This document shows positions 7,430 through 15,169 of a stretch of 33,478 nucleotides of DNA, in pieces. Both the position numbers and the translations under genes were made by a program. This DNA is from Tatlockia sp. (GTDB taxonomy: Bacteria > Pseudomonadota > Gammaproteobacteria > Legionellales > Legionellaceae). Location: assembly GCA_013812775.1 (NCBI GenBank), contig JACCSX010000141.1, forward strand, positions 1 to 33,478, given 5' to 3'. A model generated the notes under the pieces. That model did not search any database, was not told the origin of the DNA, and saw only the letters and a program-made list of their open reading frames with translations. Positions within the stretch are counted from its first letter, which is position 1. Each line of letters starts with the position of its first letter.

Positions 7430-8362
7430 ATGCAAAACTCCAAAGCTATTGCTATCACAGCGCTCAACAAGATCTATAGCAATGGTTTTAAGGCGCTTAA
7501 TGACATCAATCTCGAAATCTCACGAGGCGAGATTTTTGCGCTCTTAGGACCAAACGGCGCGGGTAAAACCACTTTAATTAACTCAATATGCGGTATCTCT
7601 AAGCTTAGCAGCGGCAGCATCAGGGTATCTGGATACGATATTATCAGGCAATACCGTGAAGCTCGAGCTATTGTTGGCCTAGTCCCACAAGAACTGACCA
7701 CTGACTCCTTCGAGTCAGTCTGGAAGACGGTTACTTTTAGCAGGGGATTATTTAATAAAGCGCCCAATCCTGCCTACATTATGCAAGTGTTAAAGCGCCT
7801 TTCTCTTTGGAATAAGAAAAATGAAGAGATTAGGCATTTATCGGGCGGTATGAAGCGTCGAGTAATGATTGCCAAAGCGCTGTCGCATGAGCCTGAGATT
7901 CTCTTTCTTGACGAACCAACGGCAGGTGTTGATGTGGAGCTTCGCAAATCAATGTGGGCTCTTGTACGCAGCTTACGGGAGACTGGGGTCACCATTATTC
8001 TCACAACCCATTACATCGAAGAAGCGCAAGAAATGGCCGATCGCATTGGCATTATCAACAATGGGAATCTGATTTTGACTGAAGAGAAAAACTCTCTCAT
8101 TGAAAAAATGGGTAAAAGACAAATGATTTTCTTGCTGCGCCAACCGCTGGTGAATATCCCTGATGGCTTGGCATCTTTACCTTTGACGCTGGTGACTGAT
8201 GAAATGGGTGATAAACTGATTTTAACTTACAGTGCGGATTCAGAGACCGATATCTCTGTTATATTGGACAAACTGAAATCGAAGGGAATTCGCCCAAAAG
8301 ATATCTTTAGTCGCGAAAGCAGTTTAGAGGAAATTTTCATTAATCTGGTGGGGGTGAAGTGA
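7430..8362 (+). CDS. yadG: YadG-like ABC transporter ATP-binding protein
   Basis: A 310-residue ATPase with Walker A GPNGAGKT (residues 40-47), Q-loop VPQE (85-88), signature LSGGMKRR (137-144), Walker B ILFLDEP (157-163) and the switch histidine in TTHYIEEA. The length and the stretches [19 protein letters not shown] and [16 protein letters not shown] match E. coli YadG closely. It powers an ABC-2 type exporter with the permease encoded next, whose substrate is not established. It belongs to the DrrA/NodI class, not the MlaF class, so it is not the missing ATPase of the preceding MCE genes. Its DNA, and still more that of the next gene, is richer in G+C than the MCE genes. Confidence 0.88.
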   Translation: MQNSKAIAITALNKIYSNGFKALNDINLEISRGEIFALLGPNGAGKTTLINSICGISKLSSGSIRVSGYDIIRQYREARAIVGLVPQELTTDSFESVWKTVTFSRGLFNKAPNPAYIMQVLKRLSLWNKKNEEIRHLSGGMKRRVMIAKALSHEPEILFLDEPTAGVDVELRKSMWALVRSLRETGVTIILTTHYIEEAQEMADRIGIINNGNLILTEEKNSLIEKMGKRQMIFLLRQPLVNIPDGLASLPLTLVTDEMGDKLILTYSADSETDISVILDKLKSKGIRPKDIFSRESSLEEIFINLVGVK

Positions 8363-9120
8363 ATATTCGTGGCATTCGTGCAATCTATACCTTTGAAATG
8401 AGTCGAACTTTCCGCACCCTGGGACAAAGCATCGCAGCACCTGTAATCTCAACTGTACTGTATTTTATTGTTTTTGGTTCTGCCATCGGCAGCCGCATGC
8501 AATCCATAGACGGCATACCCTATGGTGCATTCATAGTGCCCGGACTAATCATGCTAACGGTACTTGGAGAAAGTGTTTCAAATGCATCCTTTGGTATTTA
8601 TTTTCCGCGTTTTACGGGAACAATTTACGAAATTCTTTCTGCTCCCCTGTCCTTTGTCGAAGTGGTGCTGGGCTACGTGGGTGCAGCTGCTACCAAATCG
8701 GTGCTTATCGGGGTAATTGTGCTTGCCACCGCCTGGTTTTTTGTGCCATTGCAAATTATCCACCCACTTTGGATGACTTTTTTTTTGGTTATGACCAGTG
8801 TGACCTTTAGTTTACTGGGTTTTATCATCGGGATTTGGGCTGACGGTTTTGAGAAAATTCAGCTGATTCCGCTTCTCATTATCACACCGCTGACTTTTCT
8901 CGGCGGGAGCTTTTATTCTATTCAAATGCTGCCGCCTTTCTGGTATCAGTTTTCATTGCTTAATCCAGTGGTCTATCTCGTAAGCGGCTTCCGCTGGAGT
9001 TTTTACGAACATAGCGATGTTTCCCTTACCACCTCTGTTCTAATGATCTTACTATTCACGGGAATCTGCGTGGGCAGCATCGGCTGGATTTTTAAAACAG
9101 GCTATGGCTTGAAAAAATAA
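8359..9120 (+). CDS. yadH: YadH-like ABC-2 type permease
   Basis: A 253-residue inner-membrane protein with six hydrophobic helices. It matches the E. coli YadH pattern in several blocks: [51 protein letters not shown] and [13 protein letters not shown]. Partner of the ATPase before it. The GTG start overlaps the ATPase stop as GTGA. Base composition stands out: by hand count, 8641-8700 has 36 G or C in 60 and 8461-8520 has 28 in 60, against 19 in 60 for 6481-6540 in the neighbouring MCE gene. This suggests that yadGH came from a different source than the genes upstream. Confidence 0.88.
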   Translation: MNIRGIRAIYTFEMSRTFRTLGQSIAAPVISTVLYFIVFGSAIGSRMQSIDGIPYGAFIVPGLIMLTVLGESVSNASFGIYFPRFTGTIYEILSAPLSFVEVVLGYVGAAATKSVLIGVIVLATAWFFVPLQIIHPLWMTFFLVMTSVTFSLLGFIIGIWADGFEKIQLIPLLIITPLTFLGGSFYSIQMLPPFWYQFSLLNPVVYLVSGFRWSFYEHSDVSLTTSVLMILLFTGICVGSIGWIFKTGYGLKK

Positions 9121-9235
9121 AGACACTACAACTGCTTGACCTTAGCCAATTGTCTAACTAAACTCACTTTGTGCAATTAATAATATATTTGATTAAATTA
9201 AAATCATTACTTATTAAACTTCTAAAGGAATTGAC

Positions 9236-9517
9236 ATGAATAAGTTAAAAACAACATCTGCAGTTCTGGCAATTGGCGCAGCAGCTGTATTTTCACTGGC
9301 ACCTGTAGCTGTAAATGCCCATGGACATCATTGTCATCATGGCCATGGCCATGGGGTTAAGTGCTTATCTGTTAATGGTTGCAGAGGTTTTAGCTCATGC
9401 AAAACGGCCTATAATAATTGTAAAGGGCAAAATGCATGTAAAGGAAAAGGGTTTGTGTTTATGAGTAGACATCAATGCTCACAAATTCTTGGACCCAATG
9501 TATCAAACGGGAAATAA
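9236..9517 (+). CDS. Secreted Cys/His-rich small protein, bufferin (BufA2)-like
   Basis: A 93-residue protein with a clear signal peptide (cleavage likely after AVNA, residue 28). The mature part opens with a His-rich run (HGHHCHHGHGHG) and has seven cysteines (33, 43, 49, 55, 62, 68, 81). The arrangement C-x5-C-x5-C-K-x5-C-K-G-Q-N-A-C-K-G-K-G followed by M-S-x3-C matches a widespread family of small periplasmic proteins that includes BufA2-type bufferins. These are metal-binding peptides whose cysteines can be modified by a DUF692 enzyme with a DUF2063 partner. No such partner gene is in this window, so the gene is an orphan here. Metal binding is an inference from His and Cys content. It has its own upstream AT-rich region, and AAAGGA precedes the ATG. 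Confidence 0.7.
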   Translation: MNKLKTTSAVLAIGAAAVFSLAPVAVNAHGHHCHHGHGHGVKCLSVNGCRGFSSCKTAYNNCKGQNACKGKGFVFMSRHQCSQILGPNVSNGK

Positions 9518-9524
9518 TAGGTTT

Positions 9525-9549
9525 GCAAGCCCGAAGATATCGGGCTTGC
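9525..9549. terminator. Hairpin between convergent genes
   Basis: A perfect 10-bp stem (GCAAGCCCGA with TCGGGCTTGC) and a 5-base loop lie between the stops of the bufferin-like gene and the convergent deacetylase. There is no strong T run on either side, so termination efficiency is uncertain. Confidence 0.6.
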
Positions 9550-9558
9550 TCCCAAGGT

Positions 9559-10425
9559 TTAAAAAGCCAAAAGCTCTTCTATCATGCTGTCATCATCACT
9601 GGTTGGATCAGAGTTTGCATTAGCAATACCTCCAGTATTTTCAGAAGCAGGGAAAGTCAGAGTTGGTGCAGGATTTTTAAGAGCCTCAGTAAGGGTTATA
9701 AACGTATAACCATTTTTTTTGTACATCTGAATAATATCCCCTAAGGCATAGCTATTAAGTAAATTCGCATGTATTAACAGAATTTGTTTTACAGGCTGAC
9801 CTTTGGCCCGTTGTTCGGCTCGTAATGTTTGATCCCAGATATAGGCAAGATAGCGGGGTTTCAGTTTATTGATATAAGCTTCTCTGGCCCGATAAGGAAC
9901 ATGATAAAGCTGCTCATTAAACCGAAAATCTTTAGAATCGATAGTAACAGGAGCGATTACATAATTTTTTTCATTCAAATAATTGAGAACCTTAGGCTTT
10001 GTTGTTTTGCTGCCCTCCGCAAGGTATGGATAGCGGAAATATTTGGGGGTAGTTAGTAAGGGCGTTAAAATTTTATCAGCTCTGTCCAGGTCAGCAATGT
10101 ATTTTTCAGCACTCATTTGATTCAGATTATAGTGGGAATAGGTGTGATTACCTACTTCAAAACCGGCTTTACGAAACTGCTCAAGAAAAGCCCATTGTCC
10201 CTTTGCAATTGCGCCGGCAATAACAAATCCTGTTGCCGGTACTTTGTTTTCCTTCAGTGCCTCAATTATTTTATTGAAACGTTCTGTGGCTCTTTGCTGA
10301 TTACCTGCTGTGTCCATTTTGGATGCAACGAGCGGTAAGTCATCGATGGTGATAGCAATCTCCCGTGTTTGTCCAAAACAAGTGAAGGCAGATAGAAACA
10401 GACAGAAAAAGTATAATTTGCGCAT
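9559..10425 (-). CDS. Secreted polysaccharide deacetylase (NodB-homology domain)
   Basis: A 288-residue protein with a signal peptide (MRKLYFFCLFLSAFTCFGQ) and a carbohydrate esterase 4 fold. Motif 1 is AITIDDLP (catalytic and metal Asp), motif 2 HTYSH (metal histidines), motif 3 RYPY, and a later LLIHAN supplies the last histidine. Such enzymes remove N-acetyl groups from peptidoglycan, chitin or exopolysaccharide in the periplasm or outside the cell; the substrate cannot be told here. The C-terminal 35 residues are acidic and low-complexity, ending DDDSMIEELLAF. The ATG at 10425 with GGA six bases upstream is preferred to a TTG at 10431 that would sit on the ribosome site. It is convergent with the bufferin-like gene. 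Confidence 0.85.
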   Translation of the reverse strand: MRKLYFFCLFLSAFTCFGQTREIAITIDDLPLVASKMDTAGNQQRATERFNKIIEALKENKVPATGFVIAGAIAKGQWAFLEQFRKAGFEVGNHTYSHYNLNQMSAEKYIADLDRADKILTPLLTTPKYFRYPYLAEGSKTTKPKVLNYLNEKNYVIAPVTIDSKDFRFNEQLYHVPYRAREAYINKLKPRYLAYIWDQTLRAEQRAKGQPVKQILLIHANLLNSYALGDIIQMYKKNGYTFITLTEALKNPAPTLTFPASENTGGIANANSDPTSDDDSMIEELLAF

Positions 10426-10574
10426 CGACAATCCTTTATCGGCTAGTGGTAGGTAAAACTTAGTGTAGCAGGGCTAAATAAAAGATGCGAAAAATTTTTT
10501 CTATCAATTAGCTTTCCAAAGGCAACACCAGGTTGCTCTGTGGGAACTCAAAAAAGCATAAAATGGATCTTAAT

Positions 10575-11297
10575 TTAGCGTGTAGACTCCATTAAGGAAA
10601 TATACCTTGAATCATTCAATATTTTCTCAACAGCTGCCTCATAGTCCTTACTATTGGTTGGTATAGGCAGGGTTGCAGCATATTTGAATAAAAGATCGCC
10701 TAGTTGCTTGGTTCTGTCTTCGTAGCCATAGATAAATTTATCATAATATACCTTTAAATAAGGACTTTGCGCCCAAACCAGGAATGAACTCAACCAAAGA
10801 TTAAAGGGTGTTAAATCATAATTCCTGTTGTTTAAACAATCTTCCCAGGCTTGTATTATGACATTAGCTATAAATTGTTCTTGATAAAGCGTGTTGATAC
10901 CTTGAGGACTATTTTTTTTCGTAGTACGAGAAACCATGTACATTTTAGGATTATTCATAAAAAAACTGGCCCTGAAGTCAGGTCTAATATGAATAAGTGA
11001 ACTTAGTAATTCATTGGGATATAACCAATATTTATCAATTGCTTCTTTTGTTGTATTCAGTCGTATAAACCTTTGATTATTTTTATAGGAAATTGAAGAC
11101 AAAATTATATTAATTCCAACAAAAATTATCGCCGCCGAGGCTAAGGTTGAGAAGAAAACATGAATGCGAGTTTTTTTATATAAATCCGGATCATTATATT
11201 TGGCAGTTATAAAAATACTAAAAATCATGATGGTTAAGACAACAGCGCTAATTATTATAGGAATTAGATCTGAACCGAAGGAAGCAACTTGTATCAT
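10575..11297 (-). CDS. Membrane protein of unknown family, tandem copy B
   Basis: A 240-residue protein that I do not recognise. Two membrane helices lie near the N-terminus (about residues 10-31 and 46-70), followed by a soluble region of some 170 residues rich in aromatic residues. It shares a long run of blocks with the gene next to it: YKKTR, FFSTLAS, AIIFVGINI, KEA-D--WLYPN, FRASFF-NNP, QEQFI-NVIIQAWED and WAQSPYLK. The two are therefore a tandem duplication that has diverged. GGAG precedes the ATG by seven bases. The topology suggests a short cytoplasmic loop and a large C-terminal domain, on the cytoplasmic or periplasmic side depending on orientation. No catalytic motif is evident. 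Confidence 0.75.
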   Translation of the reverse strand: MIQVASFGSDLIPIIISAVVLTIMIFSIFITAKYNDPDLYKKTRIHVFFSTLASAAIIFVGINIILSSISYKNNQRFIRLNTTKEAIDKYWLYPNELLSSLIHIRPDFRASFFMNNPKMYMVSRTTKKNSPQGINTLYQEQFIANVIIQAWEDCLNNRNYDLTPFNLWLSSFLVWAQSPYLKVYYDKFIYGYEDRTKQLGDLLFKYAATLPIPTNSKDYEAAVEKILNDSRYISLMESTR

Positions 11298-11341
11298 GCA
11301 AAATCTCCATTTTTAAGCTAAGTTGATGCCCTTACAAAGAG

Positions 11342-12097
11342 TTAATGCTTAACCAATGCTGGGTTTGCTAAAAACTGCATTAAAGCAAGGTATCTTGCAT
11401 CTTTCATCAATTTATCAACAGTAGTTATATAAATATTTGTATTTTCAACAGGCACAGGTATTTTTTCAGCATATTCAAATAAAAGCTCAGCTAAGGTTCT
11501 GGTGCTCTCTTTGTATCCTTGTTTACTGACATGGTAATAAGATTTGAGGTAAGGACTCTGTGCCCATGTTATAAAAGTTCTTAACCAATATTTTATAGGT
11601 GTTTCATCGTAATCTCTAATAGTTAAACTATCTTCCCAGGCCTGTATTATGACATTTGAAATAAATTGTTCTTGAGCAATAGTATCTATTGTTAAAGGTA
11701 AATCTTCTTTCGCGCGTGCCATATTGTACACTTCAGGATTGTTCAAAAAAAAACTGGCCCTAAACAAACGCCTGATGTGGGTACTGGATTCAAGTAATCT
11801 ATTTGGATAAAGCCAGAACCTGTCAACCGCTTCTTTTGTTTTATTTTGGCGTGAAATGCTTTGGCTTGATTCAAAGGAGAGAGAGGATAACAGTATGTTG
11901 ATTCCTACAAAAATTATTGCAACGGATGCTAGGGTTGAAAAAAAAACGTTGAGTCGGGTTTTTTTATATTGCTCTGTATTTCTATATTTCACTGTCACAT
12001 AAATACTAAAAATCATGATAGTTAATACAACAGAGGTAATAAGGATTGAAAACGAATCGATAAGGAAATGTGAATGCAACGCAAAGTTCTCCGTCAA
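11342..12097 (-). CDS. Membrane protein of unknown family, tandem copy A
   Basis: A 251-residue paralog of the downstream neighbour, 44 bases away, with the same layout: two N-terminal membrane helices around VVLTIMIFSIYVTVKY and AIIFVGINILLSSLSF, then a soluble domain. DNA similarity is visible in blocks such as the stretch encoding NVIIQAWED. The start is uncertain. The longest reading begins at TTG (12097) with no good ribosome site. A second TTG at 12079 has GGAG nine bases upstream and gives an N-terminus similar in length to copy B. Being the first of the pair, it probably carries the promoter. Function unknown; the family may be limited to Legionella relatives, which I cannot check. 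Confidence 0.72.
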   Translation of the reverse strand: MTENFALHSHFLIDSFSILITSVVLTIMIFSIYVTVKYRNTEQYKKTRLNVFFSTLASVAIIFVGINILLSSLSFESSQSISRQNKTKEAVDRFWLYPNRLLESSTHIRRLFRASFFLNNPEVYNMARAKEDLPLTIDTIAQEQFISNVIIQAWEDSLTIRDYDETPIKYWLRTFITWAQSPYLKSYYHVSKQGYKESTRTLAELLFEYAEKIPVPVENTNIYITTVDKLMKDARYLALMQFLANPALVKH

Positions 12098-12229
12098 AAA
12101 CCCATTTTTTTTAGAGTTTGTAGTAAGTAGTCTACATCAAAACTACTCTTCTAAATTTATTCTGTCAAAGTTCTCTTAAGATGGACTTCTAAATTATGCG
12201 CCCCCTTTATCTGATTTATTAAAAACTGC

Positions 12230-12258
12230 TTGACAGCTACGAGGGGCCTCTTTAAACT
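12230..12258 (+). promoter_or_regulatory. Sigma-70 promoter of the tRNA pair
   Basis: A consensus TTGACA (12230-12235) and TAAACT (12253-12258) are separated by exactly 17 bases and lie 17 bases before tRNA-Ala. Perfect -35 box and good -10. Confidence 0.75.
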
Positions 12259-12274
12259 TCGGTTCTCTTTTTGT

Positions 12275-12350
<76 letters not shown>

Positions 12351-12386
12351 TCATCAACTTTTCTTGTTGTTGATGTATAGTTTTAG

Positions 12387-12462
12387 GTCCCCATCGTCTA
12401 GAGGCCTAGGACACTGCCCTTTCACGGCGGTAACAGGGGTTCGAATCCCCTTGGGGACGCCA
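12387..12462 (+). tRNA. tRNA-Glu (anticodon TTC)
   Basis: A 76-base cloverleaf with acceptor stem GTCCCCA/TGGGGAC, D arm with GTCTAGAGGCCTAGGAC, anticodon loop CTTTCAC (anticodon TTC), T arm with GGGTTCGAATCCC, and encoded CCA. It lies 36 bases after tRNA-Ala and is probably cotranscribed from the promoter at 12230. I see no strong terminator before the convergent dgt gene. Confidence 0.97.
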
Positions 12463-12509
12463 TCTTGGATAAGAGATTCTGTGATGGCAATGAATTAAAG
12501 CTATCCTCC

Positions 12510-13832
12510 TTAGAGTCTTTCAAAAATTGTTCTGGTATTAAATCCATATAAACGTTCGTGCATACGATGAGCATATTCATCAGTCATGTTTGCAATGTAA
12601 TCAGAGATTACTCGGAATGAAGAGGCTTCATCTCTAGCCTCTTGAAATAAAACTCGATTCTTATTATCTAATAAACTGCGAGGATTAGAGCTGATTGCTT
12701 CAAACAACCGCAAAACCACAGTTTGACCTCCGTATTCAAAGGTTCGCGCTTCCTGAGAATCGATTACATGTACATAAATACACTGCATTAAATAATTAAG
12801 TAAAGCAGCTGCTTCAGTTTGCAGCCTGATATTATGTTTTAGAATAGCATTCTCAAAATTATCATTGGTTACCGTTATATGAGTGGCCGTAATAAAATAG
12901 TTCACCAGTTCACCTATAGCTTGTTTGCGCTGGTACAGTTCCTGGCTAAAAAGTAAATCCAGGAAACTATCCTTGTTTATTTCTGGTGAAGTTGCAACAA
13001 GAAGCTTGCGGAAGATTTGATTATCAAGATGACTGCGATTAATCAAGCGCAGGTGAATAGCATCTTCAAGGTCATGCACACCATAGGCAATATCATCAGC
13101 CGCATCCATGATTGAACAATCAAAGCTATGATAAGCCGATTTACCATGCTGCTCTTTTTGCGGTTCTATCGAAAGTGCTTGAAATAAAGATCTATCTTGC
13201 TCGCTAAAAGACGATAAGAGCCAGTCAACTTCCGTTTGTTCACAGTCAAAATAGGCTTTTGGAGGCAACCAATCATTAATTCGGATAGTTTTATGCATTG
13301 AGTCAACCGCTTTGGGTAGCTCTTTTGCAACGACTTTAGAACGGCAAACAGGGTATTTCAGAATACCAAGCAAACTTCGTCTTGTTAAATCAAGACCATG
13401 AGCGCCATAGCTATTTTCTACTTTGGTTAGTAGACGTAATGTTTGGCCATTTCCTTCAAAACCACCATAATTACGCATCATGTAATTCAAAGCAACCTCA
13501 CCGCCATGTCCAAAAGGAGGATGACCTATATCATGCAGCAAGCAAATCACAGACATTAAATCATCATTCGGTAAAAGCCCTGGCAGGATGGATTGCTGTT
13601 GGTTAGTAGCAAGATTAGACACAATGGATCGACCAATTGAGGCTACTTCAATAGAATGTGTCAGGCGCGTGCGGTGAAAATCTCCTTCGTCAGTGCCCAG
13701 GATTTGGGTTTTGCGCTGTAAACGACGGAAAGCAGGACAATGAATAACTCTGGTTCTATCTCGTTCATATGGACCACGGTGATCCTGGCTGCCACGTTGG
13801 TTGGTTTGTCCTGAGCGTCTATGAGTCCACAT
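12510..13832 (-). CDS. dgt: Deoxyguanosinetriphosphate triphosphohydrolase-like protein (HD domain)
   Basis: A 440-residue dGTPase-family protein that hydrolyses dNTPs to deoxynucleoside and tripolyphosphate in the cytoplasm, affecting dNTP pools. The HD metal site is visible as RTRLTHSIEVASIGRSI (first His) and LLHDIGHPPFGHGGE (His-Asp pair and following histidines), with a further Asp in DAADDIAYGVHDLEDA. The N-terminal YERDRTRVIHCPAFRRLQRK block is typical of the dgt-like (type 2) subfamily. Length is normal. It faces the SPOR lipoprotein gene across a 151-base divergent spacer and converges on the tRNA pair. Confidence 0.92.
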   Translation of the reverse strand: MWTHRRSGQTNQRGSQDHRGPYERDRTRVIHCPAFRRLQRKTQILGTDEGDFHRTRLTHSIEVASIGRSIVSNLATNQQQSILPGLLPNDDLMSVICLLHDIGHPPFGHGGEVALNYMMRNYGGFEGNGQTLRLLTKVENSYGAHGLDLTRRSLLGILKYPVCRSKVVAKELPKAVDSMHKTIRINDWLPPKAYFDCEQTEVDWLLSSFSEQDRSLFQALSIEPQKEQHGKSAYHSFDCSIMDAADDIAYGVHDLEDAIHLRLINRSHLDNQIFRKLLVATSPEINKDSFLDLLFSQELYQRKQAIGELVNYFITATHITVTNDNFENAILKHNIRLQTEAAALLNYLMQCIYVHVIDSQEARTFEYGGQTVVLRLFEAISSNPRSLLDNKNRVLFQEARDEASSFRVISDYIANMTDEYAHRMHERLYGFNTRTIFERL

Positions 13833-13983
13833 AATTAATCATCAAATTAAAAGTCAATACTGTATGCGATATCCACGTATGAAACAACAGGGTGGATATT
13901 TCCTATAAGACTAAAGTTTTTTTTGGAAAGGCGGATAACTGTTAAGAGAAGCAAAAAAAGATTAAAAATAACAGGGGCAAGCC

Positions 13984-14517
13984 ATGTTTAACAAAGTCCG
14001 ATTCCTAACACTCTGTATTTTTTCTGCAGGACTAACAGCCTGTGCCACAAATGAAGCAAATTATCAAAATTTTCAGAGCTATCATACCAATTATGTATAC
14101 CAACCTTACCAATATCAGGATACAGGGTATTACAGCTCCTATGATTACTCTAATAGTTATTCCGAATCAAAAGCTAGAGTTCCAGATTCTCATTATACTG
14201 GCTCCTACCGTTCACCAACCTCTCATAAAGATATGGATCGCAATTGGGTTAATAGTCAAAATCCCAAGGCTTATACCATTCAGATTGGCGAAGGTGAAAA
14301 AGCGTCTCAGGTAGCGGGTAAACTTTATAAAGCACCAAAGTCAGATCGCTCAGCAGAGATTAGGTATAATCGCGACGGCCGTTCTTACTATAAAGGGGTT
14401 TATGGAAGTTACAATAACTTGGATGATGCCCAAAAAGCGCTAAATAATTTACCACCAGAAATTAAACAAGAAGCTGATATAAAATCCTGGAGTTCTGTGC
14501 AGGAGAATAGTCAATAA
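13984..14517 (+). CDS. SPOR-domain lipoprotein
   Basis: A 177-residue protein with a lipoprotein signal (lipobox LTAC, Cys20). A Tyr/Ser/Gln-rich linker follows (about 25-90, with many Y and YS pairs), then a C-terminal SPOR domain (about 94-172: AYTIQIGEGEKASQVAGKLY, then YYKGVYGSYNNLDDAQKAL). SPOR domains bind peptidoglycan stripped of stem peptides at the division septum, so an envelope or septal role is likely. GGGGC precedes the ATG. The low-complexity Tyr-rich linker is unusual but looks like a flexible tether. Confidence 0.82.
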   Translation: MFNKVRFLTLCIFSAGLTACATNEANYQNFQSYHTNYVYQPYQYQDTGYYSSYDYSNSYSESKARVPDSHYTGSYRSPTSHKDMDRNWVNSQNPKAYTIQIGEGEKASQVAGKLYKAPKSDRSAEIRYNRDGRSYYKGVYGSYNNLDDAQKALNNLPPEIKQEADIKSWSSVQENSQ

Positions 14518-14575
14518 AGGGGCTTTATTAATATAAATCAACTGTTTTCACACTATTGACACACAAGAACCCTAA

Positions 14576-14690
14576 GCTGGATGCAGCAAGCATCCAGCCC
14601 TATACCCCTTGCTACTTCAATACCGTTCGCGGTGAGGAGGAGCGAAAGCGACGTCTCGAACCGTCATTTCGATCGTCCTTCGTTCAAAGA
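14576..14690. repeat. Hairpin and possible dispersed intergenic repeat
   Basis: An 8-bp stem (GCTGGATG, 14576-14583, with CATCCAGC, 14591-14598) follows the SPOR gene. After it lies a GC-rich, CpG-rich stretch (about 14620-14690) with short dyads such as GCGAAAGC and GTCTCGAACC, unlike coding DNA around it. It resembles short dispersed intergenic repeats of bacterial chromosomes, but only one copy is visible here. A longer reading frame across it (14556-14783) is judged spurious. Confidence 0.4.
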
Positions 14691-14695
14691 CTAAT

Positions 14696-15169
14696 CTACT
14701 TTGCGGTAATCACAATCAATAATTTAACAACTCCCGGCGTTTCAGTCCTGTCAGCTGTGAATTGTTTAAGCGTTATTCTGTAATCATTACTTAAAGACCA
14801 GAGCCAGGATAAAAATTGCTTGTAAGGGACCCGGTCGAAGGATAACTGAATATCCCCAGGGCCTGTTTGCTGCAATTGATAAGGAAATTGTCGGAATGTC
14901 TTGTCACTTAGCTGATTACCAATCAAGGCTAAGAGCTTTGTATTAGAAAGTGCCTCAGATTTTTTAAGATTTTTTGGTTGTTGCCTTACTAGCTCCATCC
15001 AGGCTAGTGTTTCTTGTTTTTCAATTAAGAGCTGAGATTTCTCATTAACCGAATTGGATAAAGGAGAATATATTAATAGATAAAACAAATAGATAAGAAC
15101 ACAGACAGAGCCAATTGCTGCTATCCAGCGTTCCCGTTCCGTTAAATTAGACCAATAATTAGTTATCAC
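14696..15169 (-). CDS. gspM: Type II secretion system protein M (LspM)
   Basis: A 157-residue inner-membrane protein with a short cytoplasmic N-terminus, one membrane helix (about 17-37, IAAIGSVCVLIYLFYLLIYS) and a periplasmic domain with a ferredoxin-like pattern ending in VPYKQFLSWLWSLSNDYRITL. This is the GspM layout and size; the N-terminal YWSNLTERERW is a family feature. GspM and GspL together form part of the inner-membrane assembly platform of type II secretion. The GTG start overlaps the gspL stop (GTGA). Confidence 0.85.
   Translation of the reverse strand: MITNYWSNLTERERWIAAIGSVCVLIYLFYLLIYSPLSNSVNEKSQLLIEKQETLAWMELVRQQPKNLKKSEALSNTKLLALIGNQLSDKTFRQFPYQLQQTGPGDIQLSFDRVPYKQFLSWLWSLSNDYRITLKQFTADRTETPGVVKLLIVITAK

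Noticed and set aside
7430-8362. YadG as the missing ATPase of the MCE operon
   Set aside because: Its sequence matches exporter ATPases paired with ABC-2 permeases, it overlaps its own permease gene, and the MCE permease lacks the docking motif.
14556-14783. Open frame on the plus strand between the SPOR gene and gspM
   Set aside because: It crosses the hairpin and CpG-rich element, overlaps the gspM end, has no ribosome site, and its product looks random.
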